A DNA stretch of 64,000 nucleotides from Clostridiales bacterium Firm_13. Lineage in GTDB: Bacteria; Bacillota; Clostridia; Saccharofermentanales; Saccharofermentanaceae. The position numbers were made by a program, and so were the translations under genes. Of this stretch, positions 1-8,676 are shown in pieces. The notes beneath the pieces are model-generated. The model did no database searches, was not told where the DNA came from, and was given only the letters and a program-made list of their open reading frames with translations. Location: positions 1 to 64,000 of the forward strand of contig LVAS01000004.1 of the NCBI GenBank assembly GCA_001603035.1, in the 5' to 3' direction. Every line of letters starts with the position of its first letter. Within the stretch, counting starts at the first letter, position 1.

Positions 1-518
1 CTGTTCCGCTCTTTTAGTGTGGCCAGATGAACTTCATAGTCTTGCTTCTCCAGGAGGTCGCGATTCGCCTGTTCTAGGAGCATCTGCTTTTCGGTGATTT
101 CGTCGCGGAGGCGGTTATACTCCTTTTGCCGTTGAAGCAGGGAGTCGGAGCGATACCGAAGAATCCATGCGGTAAGGATCAGAAGCAAAAGGAAAAGCGG
201 CGTCATGCCGATCCCGGTTCTCGTGATCTCGGCGACAATCGGGAAAAGCGTGATAAGACCGAAGAGGCGGTAACGTGTTCCGCAGGTTTCATAGACAAAA
301 AGCGGAAGAAAATATGCGAACTCCGGGAGAAGAATGGAGAGACACCCGGCAACAAGTAAGAGTGTGAGATGAACCCAATCCGGCTCGATCAAGACGGAAA
401 TTCCTGCGAGGGTTACGGCTCCCAGAATGATGACGATCGCATAACGACTTGTCGACTTTGAGAGATAAAGCGCCACGCAAAAGGTGAAAAGAACGAGTTT
501 ATCGAACAGAGAGGTCAT
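1..518 (-). CDS. sensor histidine kinase, N-terminal part (cut by window edge)
   Basis: Not in the ORF track because it runs off the left edge. The minus strand reads open from an ATG at 518, with AAAGGAGG four bases upstream, for 172 codons to base 1. The product starts with about five hydrophobic segments (for example LVLFTFCVALYL, VHLTLLLVAGCLSILL, PLFLLLLILTAWILRY). A charged helical stretch follows and ends in LATLKERN. That ending resembles the entry to the dimerisation/H-box helix of NarL-partner (HPK7) kinases, usually LxERxRIAREIHD; the H-box itself lies outside the window. The gene is divergent from an ABC-2 exporter, a common pairing in which a two-component system controls a drug or peptide exporter. 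The kinase assignment is inference from topology and this last motif. Confidence 0.6.
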   Translation of the reverse strand, partial: MTSLFDKLVLFTFCVALYLSKSTSRYAIVIILGAVTLAGISVLIEPDWVHLTLLLVAGCLSILLPEFAYFLPLFVYETCGTRYRLFGLITLFPIVAEITRTGIGMTPLFLLLLILTAWILRYRSDSLLQRQKEYNRLRDEITEKQMLLEQANRDLLEKQDYEVHLATLKERN

Positions 519-586
519 ACTACCTCCTTTAAAGCCGGATTCGTCGCGTACAGTATCATTTTATCATGACGAGGAAAGAGAAGAAG

Positions 587-600
587 ATGACATTTGTCAT
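587..600. promoter_or_regulatory. inverted repeat, possible response-regulator operator
   Basis: ATGACA-TT-TGTCAT is a 6+6 palindrome between the divergent kinase and the ABC exporter. A TATAAT box lies at 648-653 on the plus strand, but no good -35 sits at 17 nt from it. The palindrome is placed where an activator would bind, so a site for the partner response regulator is plausible. This is inference only. Confidence 0.35.
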
Positions 601-708
601 GTGCGAATCGGGAGGATTGTCACTATCCGATTTCGTCGGGTGATTCCTATAATGAGAGTCATGAAGAAGGCCAAAATCTTTTGTCGGGTAGAAGGAACGG
701 AGAGAAAT

Positions 709-1644
709 ATGGTTGTTGAAGTTAAGAACTTGGTCAAACGTTACGGAGATCTGATCGCCCTCGATCATTTAGACATGGAAGTTCGAGAAGGAGAGGTTTT
801 CGGGCTTCTCGGACCGAACGGCTCGGGCAAGACGACCGCCATTAATTGCATTCTTTCTTTGCTGTCTTACGATAAGGGGGAGATCCTGGTTTTCGATCAG
901 CCGATGCGACCGACATCGTACCAGATTAAGAAAGATATCGGTATTATCATGCAGAATGTCGCCGTCATCGATGAATTGACTGTCTATGAGAATATCGATT
1001 ATTTTTGCGGGCTCTATGTCGCCGACAAGAAGAAGAGAGCGCCTCTTGTGGAGGAGGCGATTGATTTTGTCGGGTTGAATGATTTTCGTAAATTCTACCC
1101 CAAGAAACTCTCCGGCGGTCTTTTGCGCCGACTGAATATCGCCTGCGGGATCGCGCACAAACCGCGGCTCATCATACTCGACGAACCGACCGTCGCAGTC
1201 GATCCGCAGAGCCGCAACAATATTCTCGAAGGGATTGAGCGCTTGAACAAAGAAGGCGCGACCATTATCTATACCTCCCATTATATGGAAGAAGTCGAGC
1301 AGATCTGTTCCCGGATCGCCATTATGGATAAGGGACGAATTATTGCGCAAGGAACGAAAGACGACTTAAAGAACATGATCCGAATCGGGGAAAAGATCAC
1401 GATTGAGTGCTTAACGGGAGATCCGAACGACCTTATTGACGCAATCGGCGAACTTCCCTTTGTCGCTTCGGCGGACGCGCGCGAAAAGAATCTTTTGGTT
1501 ACGACAGAACGCGGGCATAACGGGCTTAGTTCTTTGGTACAAATCGTTCACGACAAAGGGATTCAGACCGGAAGGGTATATTGCGAACTGCCCACACTGA
1601 ACGACGTCTTCCTCGAAATTACGGGGAAAGAACTTCGCGATTGA
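709..1644 (+). CDS. ABC-2 exporter ATP-binding protein
   Basis: A 311-aa ATPase that should power the two membrane proteins encoded directly downstream, most likely an ABC-2 exporter for a drug, lipid or peptide. Walker A is GPNGSGKT, the signature is LSGGLLRR and Walker B is LIILDEP; the H-loop follows in IIYTSHYMEE. The C-terminal 80 residues form the extension usual in DrrA/NatA-type exporters. The ORF track starts at 484, but that would add 75 residues of low-similarity sequence. I prefer ATG 709 (MVVEVKNLVKRYG), preceded by GGAACGGAGAG and aligned with the start of the domain. It lies 13 bases ahead of the first permease, so the three genes form one operon. The substrate cannot be read from the sequence. 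Confidence 0.93.
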   Translation: MVVEVKNLVKRYGDLIALDHLDMEVREGEVFGLLGPNGSGKTTAINCILSLLSYDKGEILVFDQPMRPTSYQIKKDIGIIMQNVAVIDELTVYENIDYFCGLYVADKKKRAPLVEEAIDFVGLNDFRKFYPKKLSGGLLRRLNIACGIAHKPRLIILDEPTVAVDPQSRNNILEGIERLNKEGATIIYTSHYMEEVEQICSRIAIMDKGRIIAQGTKDDLKNMIRIGEKITIECLTGDPNDLIDAIGELPFVASADAREKNLLVTTERGHNGLSSLVQIVHDKGIQTGRVYCELPTLNDVFLEITGKELRD

Positions 1645-1657
1645 AAGGAGAACGCCC

Positions 1658-2803
1658 GTGTTTTTTCATCTGTTTATCTACCGGATCAAGAGCTCCGTCC
1701 GCAATGTGCAACTCATGTTCTGGACGCTTGCCTTCCCGATTTTGCTGGCGTCGTTTTTCGGACTTGCTTTCTCGAATCTGAACAAAGCGGACGCTTTTTC
1801 CGAAATTCCGATCGGCGTGGTCAAGACGGGAACCTTCGGCGCCGATTCGACGCTCCAATCCCACTTGGACGCGGTCAGCTCCGAGAGTGACGACCCGCTT
1901 CTTACCATAACTTACTATTCCACCGCGGAAGAAGCCGAAACCGCGCTTTCCGATAAGCAGATCAAAGGGTTTCTTGTCGACGACGCGGATGGGCTGCACC
2001 TCCACTTGCTCAGTAACGGGCTCGATGAGACGATCACCAAGCAGTTTCTCGATTGGTATCTGCAAGTTTCGGCCTCCGTCGAACGGATCGTAAGGACCAA
2101 TCCATCCGGTGCGCCCGCAATTTCCGGCATTCTCGAGAAAAACGTCACGTATATCACCGAACAGAAAACCGGTGCGAATGCTCCGAACAGCACGTTAACG
2201 TATTATTACGCGCTGATCGGTATGACATGCCTATACGGTGCCTTTATGGGCCTGGATCAGGTCAGTTGCGTGCAGGCCAATCAGTCGCCGGCAGGCGCGC
2301 GTCTGAACCTTGCGCCCGTCAGTAAATTGAAAGTTTTCGCTTGCTCGCTTTGTGCGGTTACACTCATTCAGTATTTGACGATTCTTCTTCTTGTCGCCTA
2401 TTTGTCTTTTGTGCTGCACGTCGACTTTGGGAACCGAATCGGTTTCATTTTGCTGGCTTCGTTCGCCGGATGTTGCGCGGGTGTCTCCTTCGGAGCGGTA
2501 CTCGGCGCGGTAATTAAAAAGGGAGACGGCATCAAATCGGGAATCCTAATCGGAAGTACGATGACAATGTCCTTCTTTGCGGGACTGATGCAGGCATCGA
2601 TCAAATACGCGGCGATTAAAGCGGCTCCGTTTCTCGCTTATATCAACCCGGCGGAGTGGATTTCGGATGCGTTCTACGCACTCTACTATTTTGATACGTA
2701 TGATCGCTTTTTTCAGAATGTCGCGCTGCTTTTTGCGTTCTCGTTCGTGATGTACCTAATCGTCTACGCAATTATGAGGAGGCAACAGTATGCGAGTCTT
2801 TAA
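1658..2803 (+). CDS. ABC-2 type exporter permease, first subunit
   Basis: A 381-aa membrane protein of the ABC2_membrane_3 type: one N-terminal TM helix (about residues 20-45), a roughly 170-residue extracytoplasmic domain, then about five or six TM helices in the C-terminal half. It starts with GTG and has AAAGGAG upstream. Its 3' end overlaps the second permease by 14 bases, indicating translational coupling. Together with the ATPase and the second permease it should form a heterodimeric exporter. It shows the same N-TM/large loop/C-terminal TM plan as its neighbour. Confidence 0.9.
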   Translation: MFFHLFIYRIKSSVRNVQLMFWTLAFPILLASFFGLAFSNLNKADAFSEIPIGVVKTGTFGADSTLQSHLDAVSSESDDPLLTITYYSTAEEAETALSDKQIKGFLVDDADGLHLHLLSNGLDETITKQFLDWYLQVSASVERIVRTNPSGAPAISGILEKNVTYITEQKTGANAPNSTLTYYYALIGMTCLYGAFMGLDQVSCVQANQSPAGARLNLAPVSKLKVFACSLCAVTLIQYLTILLLVAYLSFVLHVDFGNRIGFILLASFAGCCAGVSFGAVLGAVIKKGDGIKSGILIGSTMTMSFFAGLMQASIKYAAIKAAPFLAYINPAEWISDAFYALYYFDTYDRFFQNVALLFAFSFVMYLIVYAIMRRQQYASL

Positions 2804-3974
2804 AGCTTGTTTTCGAATCATTTGGAAGAATCTGCCGACACTTGCCATCTATCTTGCGATATTCCTATTCTTCGCGTTGATCCTGTCCTTCTCCGGCGCA
2901 TCCAATCAACCGGAGCACTATGCGGACAAAAAGAGCCGCATCATGATCATCAATGAAGATGAGGGAGGAGAAGTCGCGGACGGTTTAGTGCAGTTTTTGA
3001 GCGGCGAATGTCAGATCGTTACTCCGGAAAAAGAGAAAGTGGCGCAACTCGATTCTCTATTCAGCGAAGATGCCGAATACATTCTTTCGATCCCTTCCGG
3101 ATTTACCGATGATTTTCTTTCGGGAAAACACTCTCTGACAATCGGGAAGATGATCGTTCCGAATTCGACAACCGGCGTGCAGGTCGATCTTTTGGTTCAA
3201 AAATACCTTGACACCTTTCGACTCTATGCGGAGACCGGGCGGGTGACGTCGGACGATACGGCGGCGCTCGAGACGATTCGAAAGAACATTCGGGAAGACC
3301 TCGATCATTCGACGGATATCGTATGGGCGGGGGCGGCGCAGACGGGATCCGTGCAGACAGCGGCTTACTATTTCAAATATTTGTCCTACACAATTTTGTC
3401 TGTCATGATTCTCGGCGTTTCGACGATCATGCGTGTGTTTAATAAGCCGGACTTGCGGCGAAGAATGCTGGGTTCTCCTCTTGCCGCAACAAGAGTCAAT
3501 CTGGAGCTCTTTCTCGGAATGCTCTGCTATGCCGTCGCCGTGTGGGCGGTCATGATGGCGATCAGCCTGGTGTTTGTCGGACCGGCTGTCGCCGATCAAA
3601 GAATCGTTCTTATGATTCTGAATGCGCTGGTTCTTACTGTTACCGCATTGAGTTTGAGTTTCCTTTGCGCGCAATTCATTCGGGGGCCCGGCTCGCAGCA
3701 TTCGGTCGCAAATGTAATCGCGCTCGGTACAAGCTTTGTCAGCGGGGTCTTCGTACCGCAATCCCTTCTGGGCGACACCGTGAAAAATGTCGCAAGTTTT
3801 ACTCCGACATACTGGTATGTAACGGCGGTGGAAGATATCTCGACGTTGTCGTCTTTCGGACTTCAGAATACGCGCGATATTTATCTTGCCATGCTGATCC
3901 AGATGGCCTTTGCGGCGGCTTTTCTTGTCGTCGCTCTCGGACTCGGACGGCAGAAACGAAGGAAATCGAACTAA
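2790..3974 (+). CDS. ABC-2 type exporter permease, second subunit
   Basis: A 394-aa ABC-2 permease with an N-terminal TM helix (LAIYLAIFLFFALILSF), an extracytoplasmic domain to about residue 190, and about six C-terminal TM helices, including the segment near FVSGVFVPQSLLG typical of this family. The start is ATG after GAGGAGGCAACAGT and overlaps the first permease. It is the last gene of the three-gene exporter operon and is followed by a weak hairpin facing the convergent phoH-like gene. Confidence 0.9.
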   Translation: MRVFKACFRIIWKNLPTLAIYLAIFLFFALILSFSGASNQPEHYADKKSRIMIINEDEGGEVADGLVQFLSGECQIVTPEKEKVAQLDSLFSEDAEYILSIPSGFTDDFLSGKHSLTIGKMIVPNSTTGVQVDLLVQKYLDTFRLYAETGRVTSDDTAALETIRKNIREDLDHSTDIVWAGAAQTGSVQTAAYYFKYLSYTILSVMILGVSTIMRVFNKPDLRRRMLGSPLAATRVNLELFLGMLCYAVAVWAVMMAISLVFVGPAVADQRIVLMILNALVLTVTALSLSFLCAQFIRGPGSQHSVANVIALGTSFVSGVFVPQSLLGDTVKNVASFTPTYWYVTAVEDISTLSSFGLQNTRDIYLAMLIQMAFAAAFLVVALGLGRQKRRKSN

Positions 3975-4003
3975 CCTGTCTTACAATATTCGAAAAGGAG
4001 TCC

Positions 4004-4037
4004 GACCCGGGTCATTCGGGCCGGGCTTCTCTTTCTT
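4004..4037 (+). terminator. weak intrinsic terminator of the ABC exporter operon
   Basis: CCCGG (4006-4010) pairs with CCGGG (4021-4025), followed by a pyrimidine-rich CTTCTCTTTCTT. It lies in the 64-bp gap between two convergent genes and may serve both. The stem is short and the T-run is interrupted. Confidence 0.4.
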
Positions 4038-4038
4038 A

Positions 4039-5508
4039 TCAGAGACTCTTTTCCGCCAAAGATGCGAGCCGGGATCGCTCGACCTGGCGAAGCGTTACGT
4101 GCCCGGTCAGAGGATGATGATTCATGCGTTCGATCACGTAGACAAGGCCGTTCGACTTGGAATCGACAAGAACATTGTCAATCTGATTGTCGGAAGGGTC
4201 TCCGAGAAAAATAAACTTCGAGCGCTCGCCCGCTCTTGTCAGCATAAGCTTTGCCAGATGAGGTGTGATTTCTTGCGCTTCGTCGACGATGACAATCGCG
4301 TCGGAGATCGTCCGGCCCCGCATGTATGTGAATGTCTTTATCTCAATGATGCCCCTGCGCCGGAACTCGTCGATGAAGAGTTCGACTTGCGAGCCTTCTT
4401 CGGCACGCTTACTCCGCTTGATGGATGCGCTTTCTTTATCGGTTGTCATCAGACAGTCGATCGCGTCGTAGAAACTGCCCATCCAGGGCCGAAGCTTCTC
4501 TTCTTCCGTGCCCGGGAGATACCCGATGTCGTTCCCGGCCGGGACAGTCGGCCGAACAAAGACGACCTTACGGTACTCTCTTTGCTCCAACACTTTCTCT
4601 AGCGCTACGGCGGTCGCAAGAATTGTCTTACCGCTTCCGGCACCACCTGTAATTGAGACAAAAGGGATATCCGGATCCATCAATAACTCGAAGGCCATTT
4701 TTTGCTCGAGATTCAACGGCTTAAGTCCCCACGCCGTCGCGTTGGCGAATCGGAGCGGGACCAGATTGGTTCCGTCGAACCGGGCTAGAGCCGTGTGCGC
4801 GCTGTTTTCCCGTGATGTCACAACAGCGAATTGGTTCGGAAGAAGGACTTGATTTTTCGGCAATTTCGCACCGCCGTCATAAATATGATTTACCGATTTT
4901 TCACTCATCGAAAAATGCGCGTAGCCCGTATAGAGTTCATCGGTTTTAATTTTGTCCGTCTCATAATCCTGCGACGGAATCCCCATGACTTCGGCCTTAA
5001 TGCGGAGACATACATCCTTGGAGACCAGAAACGTTTGCCTCTCGGCGAATTCGGTCTGAATTCGTTTCGCACAGGCAAGAATCTCATTGTCATTCTTCTT
5101 CGACTCAAACGACGGGCCGCTTGTAATTTCTTTTTTCCCGTCACTGTGAATCGCCCCGTTTTTTTCCGGAAAGGCGACATGCAGAATAACATCGTTCTGA
5201 AGCTCAATTCCCTGCGTCACGCAAAGCCTGCCCTTGCCGTCGATTCTTCGGTGGAGCGTGCGCACAGCTTCTCGCGCTTGATACCCGGTCAATCCCTCCC
5301 TTGATTTCAAGTGGTCGAGTTCTTCTAATACCGTGATCGGAATGTAAACGTGATTGCCGACGAAGTTGAGAAAGCAGCCCGGGTCGTGCAAGAGAACATT
5401 GGTGTCAAGAATGTAATTTTTCTGTTTGGTGCCGGATCGCGAGGTCTTCATCCGGGCTCTTTTTACTCCTACATTCTTTCGGTCAACCGCGGCTGTTTCT
5501 TTTCTCAT
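4039..5508 (-). CDS. PIN domain / PhoH family ATPase
   Basis: A 489-aa protein of the YlaK type. An N-terminal PIN nuclease-like domain begins with YILDTNVLLHDP (about residues 30-170). A C-terminal PhoH P-loop ATPase has Walker A GGAGSGKT and Walker B IVIVDEAQ. Such PIN-PhoH fusions are thought to be RNA-binding ATPases, possibly with RNase activity; the cellular role is not established. The track starts at a GTG (5526), but GGAAGGAG lies inside that extension, directly before ATG 5508 (MRKETAAV), which I take as the start. It is monocistronic, and a terminator-like hairpin sits in its 5' leader. Confidence 0.9.
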   Translation of the reverse strand: MRKETAAVDRKNVGVKRARMKTSRSGTKQKNYILDTNVLLHDPGCFLNFVGNHVYIPITVLEELDHLKSREGLTGYQAREAVRTLHRRIDGKGRLCVTQGIELQNDVILHVAFPEKNGAIHSDGKKEITSGPSFESKKNDNEILACAKRIQTEFAERQTFLVSKDVCLRIKAEVMGIPSQDYETDKIKTDELYTGYAHFSMSEKSVNHIYDGGAKLPKNQVLLPNQFAVVTSRENSAHTALARFDGTNLVPLRFANATAWGLKPLNLEQKMAFELLMDPDIPFVSITGGAGSGKTILATAVALEKVLEQREYRKVVFVRPTVPAGNDIGYLPGTEEEKLRPWMGSFYDAIDCLMTTDKESASIKRSKRAEEGSQVELFIDEFRRRGIIEIKTFTYMRGRTISDAIVIVDEAQEITPHLAKLMLTRAGERSKFIFLGDPSDNQIDNVLVDSKSNGLVYVIERMNHHPLTGHVTLRQVERSRLASLAEKSL

Positions 5509-5540
5509 ACGCGCTTCTCCTTCCACTGCTGAATCCCAAC

Positions 5541-5573
5541 AAAAAAGCGCCGTACCCCCTGGGCGCAGCGCTT
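5541..5573 (-). terminator. terminator-like hairpin in the leader of the PIN-PhoH gene
   Basis: Read on the minus strand, AAGCGC and GCGCTT close a hairpin that runs straight into TTTTTT, just 33 bases before the PhoH start codon. There is no minus-strand gene upstream that it could terminate, so attenuation of this gene is the simplest reading. Confidence 0.5.
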
Positions 5574-5741
5574 CTTACATCGGATTCATCTTCCATTCTT
5601 TCGCAACATACCGGACGTGCAATTCTCACAAGCATACCCTCGGATGACAAGTTTGCGAAGACCTATAATACGTTCAGCATAACCCTCCTTCCTGATCTCT
5701 ACAAGATGTTTTCCTGTAAAAAACAGAAGAGAATTTGTCGG

Positions 5742-5792
5742 TTGACACGAAAGTTAGTGTGTGCTAACTTAATTGTTAGGCCGATCTAACAA
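5742..5792 (+). promoter_or_regulatory. feo promoter with two tandem DtxR-like operators
   Basis: TTGACA at 5742-5747 is followed 17 nt later by TAACTT at 5765-5770. Two perfect inverted repeats with identical geometry lie on it: AAGTTAG-6nt-CTAACTT (5751-5770) and TTGTTAG-6nt-CTAACAA (5773-5792). Both share TTAG-n6-CTAA, which resembles the TTAGG/CCTAA half-sites of DtxR/IdeR-type metal repressors. One covers the promoter spacer and -10, the other the transcription start region. This fits Fe(II)-dependent repression of feo, as known in other bacteria. Confidence 0.75.
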
Positions 5793-5806
5793 AAGGGGGA
5801 AAAACG

Positions 5807-6019
5807 ATGCCGCTGCTTTTTGCACAAGAAGGAACAAAGAGTCATATCGTCAAAATCGGGGGTCTTCCCGAAACGAAACAATTCCTTGAGAATCTTGGGT
5901 TTGTCATCGGGTCATCGATCCTTGTCGTACATTCGATCGGAGGCAATGTGATTGTGAAGATCAAAGGCACTCGCGTTGCGATCAGTCGCGAGATGGCGGG
6001 CAAAATTTACGTGGAATAA
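5807..6019 (+). CDS. feoA: FeoA family protein (first copy)
   Basis: A 70-aa SH3-like FeoA domain protein, the small cytoplasmic partner of the FeoB iron transporter. It ends with the typical pattern of a glycine, a conserved arginine and ISREMAGKIYVE. It lies 12 bases upstream of a second feoA and shares an AGGGGGA ribosome site. Double feoA genes ahead of feoB are common in Clostridia. The DtxR-like operators upstream imply expression under iron limitation. Confidence 0.92.
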   Translation: MPLLFAQEGTKSHIVKIGGLPETKQFLENLGFVIGSSILVVHSIGGNVIVKIKGTRVAISREMAGKIYVE

Positions 6020-6031
6020 AAGGGAGGCAAA

Positions 6032-6256
6032 ATGAAAACACTGAGACAGGCAAAGTGCGGCGAATCACTCACCGTTCAGCGCGTCACGGGAGAGGGCGCA
6101 ATCCGAAGGAGAATCATGGATATGGGGATTACAAAGGGGGCGTCGCTCTATGTTCGCAAGGTGGCCCCGCTCGGGGATCCTGTCGAAATTACCGTGCGCG
6201 GCTATGAATTGTCAATCCGAAAAGAGGATGCGGATAACATTGAGGTAACACCGTAG
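6032..6256 (+). CDS. feoA: FeoA family protein (second copy)
   Basis: A 74-aa second FeoA domain protein containing RRRIMDMGITKGASLYVRK and a C-terminal GYELSIRKEDADNIEV, the classic FeoA core. It diverges from the first copy, so this is an old rather than recent duplication. It lies 76 bases before feoB in the same operon and presumably contacts FeoB and tunes Fe(II) uptake. Confidence 0.94.
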   Translation: MKTLRQAKCGESLTVQRVTGEGAIRRRIMDMGITKGASLYVRKVAPLGDPVEITVRGYELSIRKEDADNIEVTP

Positions 6257-6332
6257 GAGTCCTGAAGGCACACATTCACGATCCGACAAAATCGCATTTC
6301 ACGTCGAAGAACGAACCAAAAGGAGGAGAAAC

Positions 6333-8495
6333 ATGTCAATCCGAATTGCGCTGGCCGGGAACCCCAATAGCGGGAAGACGACCCTATTTAATGCGCTGAC
6401 CGGCGCCAATCAATACGTGGGAAATTGGCCGGGAGTTACCGTTGAGAAGAAGGAAGGCCGATTAAAAGGCAATCGAGAAGTTCAGGTTACCGATCTTCCC
6501 GGCATTTACTCGCTGTCTCCCTATACGCCGGAAGAAATCATTACGAGAAATTATCTGATTCATGAAAAGCCGGATGTGATCCTGAATATTCTCGACGGAA
6601 CAAATCTTGAACGGAATCTCTATTTGACGACACAACTTGCCGAAATCGGGATTCCGATGGTCATCGCCGTTAATATGATGGATGTCGTACAAAAATCGGG
6701 AGGTGAAATCAAAGTCTCCGCTTTGGAAAAACAGTTTGGTTGTCCGGCGGTAGAGATTTCGGCGCTTAAGGGCACGGGTGTCCTTCACGCCGCCGCAATT
6801 GCCCTTCAAGAAGCTCGTTCGCGGAAACCCGGATTAACCCCGATGCGGTTTCCGAAGGATATGGAGACAACGCTCTCGGAAATTGAGAATGCGCTTTCCG
6901 AGAAGGGCGCAGCTTTTGCGCGATGGAATGCGATAAAAGTATTTGAAAGAGACGAAAAAGTTCTTGCAGAGCTCTCTTTGTCTGCCGAAGAGAAGGAAAG
7001 ACTCTTCTCCTTGGTTGACCGCGTTGAGGCAGAACAAGAAGATGATGCAGAAAGCCTAATTACGAGCGCTCGCTATAATTACATCGCCGGAATCATCGAC
7101 TCGTGTCGTATTCAGAAATCGGACGGGAAGAGGAGCGTCACGGATCGAATAGACAGGATTGTCACCAATCGCATTCTCGCGATCCCGATCTTCATAGCCG
7201 TTATGTTTCTTGTCTACTTTGTGTCGGTGACAACGGTCGGAGGTTGGGCGACGGACTGGACGAACGACGTTCTTTTCGGCGAATATGTTCCCGGATTCTT
7301 CTCCGGTCTCTTGGAGCGTCTCGGAACGGCGCAGTGGCTGAACGGACTGATTCTCGACGGAATCATCGGAGGTGTCGGAGCCGTTCTGGGTTTTGTGCCC
7401 CAAATGGTCGTACTCTTTTTGTTCCTTGCTTTTCTTGAGGCATGCGGGTATATGTCGCGCGTTGCGTTTATTTTGGATCGTATTTTCCGCAAATTCGGAC
7501 TCTCCGGCAAATCGTTCATACCGATGTTGATCGGAACGGGTTGCGGAATACCCGGCATTCTGGCTTCACGAACAATTGAGAGTGATCGAGACAGAAGGAT
7601 GTCGATCATGACGACGACATTCATGCCGTGCGGCGCCAAATTGCCGATCATCGCCTTGATATCCGGGGCAATGTTCGGAGGCGCGTGGTGGGTCGCCCCG
7701 TCCGCTTATTTTGTCGGGATCGCGGCGACAGTCGTCTCGGGGCTCATTCTTAAGAAAACACGGATGTTCTCCGGGAACCCCGCACCCTTTGTCATGGAGC
7801 TTCCCGAATATCGGCTGCCGACAATCGGGAATATTCTCCGCAGTGTTTGGGAAAGAAGCTCGTCCTTTGTACGTAAGGCTGGGACAATTATTCTTCTTTC
7901 GTCAATCGGTGTCTGGCTATCTTTCCAGTTCGGCGTGACAGACGGACGGTTGGGCATGGTTTCGGATGTGGAAAACAGTCTTCTCGCGATTGCGAGCGGG
8001 AAGATTGCCCTGATTTTTGCTCCGCTCGGATTCGGCAATTGGCAGGCGACCGTGGCGACCCTTACGGGCCTGATAGCGAAGGAAAATGTCGTAAGCACCT
8101 TCGGCGTACTCTACGGTTTCGGCGAAGTCGCCGAGAACGGGTCCGAAATCTGGGGCGCACTAGCCGCAGCTTACACGCCGTTGGCGGCGTATTCCTTTCT
8201 CCTTTTTAACCTTCTGTGCGCGCCTTGCTTTGCGGCGATCGGCGCAATCCGAAGAGAGATGAACAGCGCGAAATGGACGTGGTTTGCGATACTTTATCAA
8301 ACGGGATTCGCCTATTTGACCTCTCTTGTCGTATATCAACTGGGACTCTTCTTGACGGGAGGAGGACTCGGTGTCTTCACCGTCGCCGCCTTTCTCATCC
8401 TCGGGCTTTTCTTCTATCTTCTGCTCCGACAAAACCCGGAAAAAAGAAAGGCGAAAATGAACTTGATCCGGAATACGGACGCGGGCGGGAGGTGA
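6333..8495 (+). CDS. feoB: ferrous iron transporter FeoB
   Basis: A 720-aa Fe(II) transporter. The N-terminal GTPase domain has G1 GNPNSGKTT, G2 NWPGVTVEKKEG, G3 DLPGIYSL and G4 NMMD. The S-domain follows to about residue 270, then two inverted Gate domains with many TM helices, including the conserved GTGCGIPG and MPCGAKLP segments whose cysteines are implicated in iron handling. The length matches full FeoB. The start is ATG after AAAAGGAGGAG. It is preceded by two feoA genes and followed directly by the Cys-rich partner protein, completing a Gram-positive feo operon. Confidence 0.98.
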   Translation: MSIRIALAGNPNSGKTTLFNALTGANQYVGNWPGVTVEKKEGRLKGNREVQVTDLPGIYSLSPYTPEEIITRNYLIHEKPDVILNILDGTNLERNLYLTTQLAEIGIPMVIAVNMMDVVQKSGGEIKVSALEKQFGCPAVEISALKGTGVLHAAAIALQEARSRKPGLTPMRFPKDMETTLSEIENALSEKGAAFARWNAIKVFERDEKVLAELSLSAEEKERLFSLVDRVEAEQEDDAESLITSARYNYIAGIIDSCRIQKSDGKRSVTDRIDRIVTNRILAIPIFIAVMFLVYFVSVTTVGGWATDWTNDVLFGEYVPGFFSGLLERLGTAQWLNGLILDGIIGGVGAVLGFVPQMVVLFLFLAFLEACGYMSRVAFILDRIFRKFGLSGKSFIPMLIGTGCGIPGILASRTIESDRDRRMSIMTTTFMPCGAKLPIIALISGAMFGGAWWVAPSAYFVGIAATVVSGLILKKTRMFSGNPAPFVMELPEYRLPTIGNILRSVWERSSSFVRKAGTIILLSSIGVWLSFQFGVTDGRLGMVSDVENSLLAIASGKIALIFAPLGFGNWQATVATLTGLIAKENVVSTFGVLYGFGEVAENGSEIWGALAAAYTPLAAYSFLLFNLLCAPCFAAIGAIRREMNSAKWTWFAILYQTGFAYLTSLVVYQLGLFLTGGGLGVFTVAAFLILGLFFYLLLRQNPEKRKAKMNLIRNTDAGGR

Positions 8496-8499
8496 TTCC

Positions 8500-8676
8500 T
8501 TGTACGAATGGTTTATCGAAAACGGATCGACACTCTTTGTCTCCTCCGTACTTCTCGCACTTGTGGCGGGCGTTGTTTTTTCCCTTTGGCGCAAGAAAAA
8601 GAAGGGGCAATCTGTCGGATGCGCGTGCAATTGCTCCGGCTGTCCCTCGGCTTCGCGCTGCGGCAAAAAAAGCTAG
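8500..8676 (+). CDS. FeoB-associated Cys-rich membrane protein
   Basis: Too short for the ORF track. It starts at TTG 8500, four bases after feoB, and its ribosome site GGGAGGTGATT overlaps the feoB stop codon. The 58-aa product has one TM helix (LFVSSVLLALVAGVVFSLW), a basic patch RKKKKG, then a Cys-rich tail CACNCSGCPSASRC. This is exactly the layout of the small FeoB-associated family (PF12669) found beside feoB in Firmicutes. Its role is unknown; the tail may hand iron to or from FeoB. It ends in a CTAG shared with the stop codon of the convergent M20 gene. Confidence 0.9.
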   Translation: MYEWFIENGSTLFVSSVLLALVAGVVFSLWRKKKKGQSVGCACNCSGCPSASRCGKKS

